In this document: piece by piece, positions 60,843-64,000 of the stretch
How positions within the stretch are numbered: the first letter of the stretch is position 1
Layout of the letters: each line of letters begins with the position of its first letter
Origin: Archivesica marissinica
Taxonomy: Eukaryota; Mollusca; Bivalvia; Venerida; Vesicomyidae
Length of the DNA: 64,000 nt
Direction of reading: 5' to 3'
Assembly: GCA_014843695.1 (NCBI GenBank)
Contig: CM026400.1
Span: 34,986,435 to 35,050,434, forward strand
Program-made: the position numbers and the translations under genes
Notes under the pieces: model-generated
What the model was told of the DNA's origin: nothing
The model's input: only the letters and a program-made list of their open reading frames with translations
Database searches by the model: none

Positions 60843-63800
60843 CTTATCGTCTGTCGATATGTCTGTCCATGTATGGTATAGTCCCCTTCCTATCGTCTGT
60901 CGATATGTCTGTCCATGTATGGTATAGTCCCCTTCCTATCGTCTGCCGATATGTCTGTCCATGTATGGTATAGTTCCCTTCCTATCGTCTGTCGATATGT
61001 ATGGTATAGTCCCCTTCCTATCGTCTGTCGATATGTATGGTATAGTTCCCTTCCTATCGTCTGTCGATATGTCTGTCTATGTATGGCATAGTCCCCTTCT
61101 TATCGTCTGCCGATATGTCTGTCCATGTATGGTATAGTTCCCTTCCTATCGTCTGCCGATATGTCTGTCCATGTATGGTATAGTTCCCTTCTTATCGTCT
61201 GTCGATATGTCTGTCTATGTATGGCATAGTCCCCTTCTTATCGTCTGCCGATATGTCTGTCCATGTATGGTATAGTTCCCTTCCTATCGTCTGTCGATAT
61301 GTCTGTCCATGTATGGTATTGTCCCCTTCCTATCGTCTGCCGATATGTATGTCCACGTATGGTATAGTCCCTTTCCTATCGTCCGCCGATATGTCTGTCC
61401 ACGTATGGTATAGTCCCCCCTTCCTATCGTCTGCCGATATGTCTGTCCATGTATGGTATAGTCCCCTTCCTATCGTCTGCCGATATGTCTGTCCACGTAT
61501 GGTATAGTCCCCCCTTCCTATCGTCTGCCGATATGTCTGTCCATGTATGGTATAGTCCCCCCCTTCCTATCGTCTGCCGATATGTCTGTCCATGTATGGT
61601 ATAGTCCCCTTCCTATCGTCTGTCGATATGTCTGTCCATGTATGGTATAGTTCCCTTCTTATCGTCTGCCGATATGTCTGTCCATGTATGGTATAGTCCC
61701 CTTCCTATCGTCTGCCGATATGTCTGTCCATGTATGGTATAGTCCCCTTCCTATCGTCTGCCGATATGTCTGTCCATGTATGGTATAGTCCCCTTCCTAT
61801 CGTCTGTCGATATGTCTGTCCATGTATGGTATAGTTCCCTTCTTATCGTCTGCCGATATGTCTGTCCATGTATGGTATAGTCCCCTTCCTATCGTCTGCC
61901 GATATGTCTGTCCATGTATGGTATAGTCCCCTTCCTATCGTCTGCCGATATGTCTGTCCATGTATGGTATAGTCCCCTTCCTATCGTCTGCCGATATGTC
62001 TGTCCATGTATGGTATAGTCCCCTTCCTATCGTCTGCCGATATGTCTGTCCATGTATGGTATAGTTCCCTTCCTATCGTCTGTCGATATGTCTGTCCATG
62101 TATGGTATAGTTCCCTTCCTATCGTCTGTCGATATGTCTGTCCATGTATGGTATAGTCCCCTTCCTATCGTCTGTCGATATGTCTGTCTATGTATGGTAT
62201 AGTCCCCTTCTTATCGTCTGCCGATATGTATGTCCATGTATGGTATAGTTCCCTTCTTATCGTCTGTCGATATGTCTGTCCATGTATGGTATAGTTCCCT
62301 TCCTATCGTCTGTCGATATGTATGGTATAGTCCCCTTCCTATCGTCCGCCGATATGTCATTTCATGTATGGTATAGTCCCCTTCCTATCGTCTGCCGATA
62401 TGTCTGTCCATGTATGGTATAGTCCCCTTCCTATCGTCTGCCGATATGTCTGTCCATGTATGGTATAGTTCCCTTCTTATCGTCTGTCGATATGTCTGTC
62501 CATGTATGGTATAGTCCCCTTCCTATCGTGTGTCGATATGTCTGTCCATGTATGGTATAGTTCCCTTCCTATCGTATGTCGATATGTCTGTCCATGTATG
62601 GTATAGTCCCCTTCCTATCGTCTGCCGATATGTCTGTCCATGTATGGTATAGTCCCCTTCCTATCGTCTGTCGATATGTCTGTCCATGTATGGTATAGTC
62701 CCCTTCCTATCGTCTGCCGATATGTCTGTCCATGTATGGTATAGTCCCCTTCCTATCGTCTGCCGATATGTCTGTCCATGTATGGTATAGTCCCCTTCCT
62801 ATCGTCTGCCGATATGTCTGTCCATGTATGGTATAGTTCCCTTCCTGTCGTCTGTCGATATGTCTGTCCATGTATGGTATAGTCCCCTTCTTATCGTCTG
62901 TCGATATGTCTGTCCATGTATGGTATAGTTCCCTTCCTATCGTCTGTCGATATGTCTGTCCATGTATGGTATAGTCCCCTTCCTATCGTCTGCCGATATG
63001 TCTGTCCATGTATGGTATAGTTCCCTTCCTATCGTCTGTCGATATGTATGGTATAGTCCCCTTCCTATCGTCCGCCGATATGTATGTCCATGTATGGTAT
63101 AGTTCCCTTCCTGTCGTCTGTCGATATGTCTGTCCATGTATGGTATAGTCCCCTTCCTATCGTCTGTCGATATGTCTGTCCATGTATGGTATAGTCCCCT
63201 TCCTATCGGCTGCCGATATGTCTGTCCACGTATGGTATAGTCCCCCCCTTCCTATCGTCTGTCGATATGTCTGTCCATGTATGGTATAGTTCCCTTCATA
63301 TCGTCTGCCGATATGTCTGTCCATGTATGGTATAGTCCCCTTCCTATCGTCTGTCGATATGTCTGTCCATGTATGGTATAGTTCCCTTCTATCGTCTGCC
63401 GATATGTCTGTCCATGTATGGTATAGTCCCCTTCCTATCGTCTGCCGATATGTCTGTCCATGTATGGTATAGTCCCCTTCCTATCGTCTGCCGATATGTC
63501 TGTCCATGTATGGTATAGTCCCCTTCCTATCGTCTGCCGATATGTCTGTCCATGTATGGTATAGTCCCCTTCCTATCGTCTGCCGATATGTCTGTCCATG
63601 TATGGTATAGTCCCCTTCCTATCGTCTGCCGATATGTCTGTCCATGTATGGTATAGTTCCCTTCCTATCGTCTGTCGATATGTCTGTCCATGTATGGTAT
63701 AGTTCCCTTCCTATCGTCTGTCGATATGTCTGTCCATGTATGGTATAGTCCCCTTCCTATCGTCTGTCGATATGTCTGTCTATGTATGGTATAGTCCCCT

Positions 63801-64000
63801 TCTTATCGTCTGCCGATATGTATGTCCATGTATGGTATATCCCTTCTTATCGTCTGTCGATATGTCTGTCCATGTATGGTATAGTTCCCTTCCTATCGTC
63901 TGTCGATATGTATGGTATAGTCCCCTTCCTATCGTCCGCCGATATGTCATTTCATGTATGGTATAGTCCCCTTCCTATCGTCTGCCGATATGTCTGTCCA
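60843..64000. repeat. 46-bp satellite (array 15), cut by window end
   Basis: About 68 copies of a 46-bp unit, core GATATGTCTGTCCATGTATG, followed by GTATAGTCCCCTTCCTATCG. Common variants are GCCGAT/GTCGAT, TCCCC/TTCCC and CCTATC/CTTATC. A short unit lacking TCTGTCCATGTATG recurs. The block around 62,040-62,400 recurs around 63,650-63,975, a likely higher-order repeat of about 1.6 kb. The array runs off the window. Confidence 0.95.

Overview
This window is eukaryotic, and a bivalve mollusc is the most likely source. The evidence is an intron-split metazoan alpha-tubulin gene with a mollusc-like protein, at least four tRNA-headed SINE families, a CR1/L2-type LINE whose protein carries a 2A-like motif, a Gypsy-type LTR element, a DD34E Tc1/mariner transposon and many MITEs. 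Dreissena is a guess only; nothing in the window proves the species.

The dominant feature is tandem repetition. By adding array lengths I estimate about 37 kb of the 63 kb of determined sequence lies in at least 15 different satellite or minisatellite arrays. The unit lengths are 21, 24 (+15), 27 (two unrelated kinds), 32, 33, 36, 40, 41, 43/36, 43-47, 46, 61/28, 64 and 110 bp. Layout: 1-9,821 arrays of 32, 36 and 24 bp with a MITE and a SINE scrap; 9,822-11,270 mostly unique; 11,275-16,880 the 61/28-bp and 64-bp arrays; 17,460-18,650 the 41- and 43-47-bp arrays; 19,023-21,126 a 27-bp array; 22,312-27,148 the 43/36-, 40-, 21- and 110-bp arrays; 27,291-27,812 one SINE inserted into another; 28,166-31,799 a second 27-bp array; 31,800-32,799 an assembly gap of exactly 1,000 N; 32,800-40,139 a 33-bp array; 40,140-45,302 a recent tandem segmental duplication of about 3.2 kb containing SINEs and a MITE.

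From 45,343 to 60,840 the sequence is more gene-like. Alpha-tubulin, the only convincing host gene, lies on + at 46,491-47,970; its first exon, expected to hold only the start codon, was not found. Several SINEs follow, one with a snap-back inverted head. A broken Tc1/mariner element on + spans 52,558-54,092. On the minus strand, 54,900-60,840 is a decayed Gypsy element split by three later insertions, each with its own target-site duplication: a 149-bp MITE (9-bp TSD), a 126-bp element (11-bp TSD) and a 3.9-kb CR1/L2-type LINE (about 5-bp TSD). From 60,843 a 46-bp satellite runs off the window.

The long open frames inside the arrays, up to about 700 codons on both strands, are by-products of unit lengths divisible by three and are not annotated as genes. 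I found no cooperating gene system. The interest lies in how the repeats are built: junction-proven nesting, CpG-decay patterns in several arrays, higher-order repeats, SINE tails that have grown into microsatellites, and a LINE with a 2A-like peptide.
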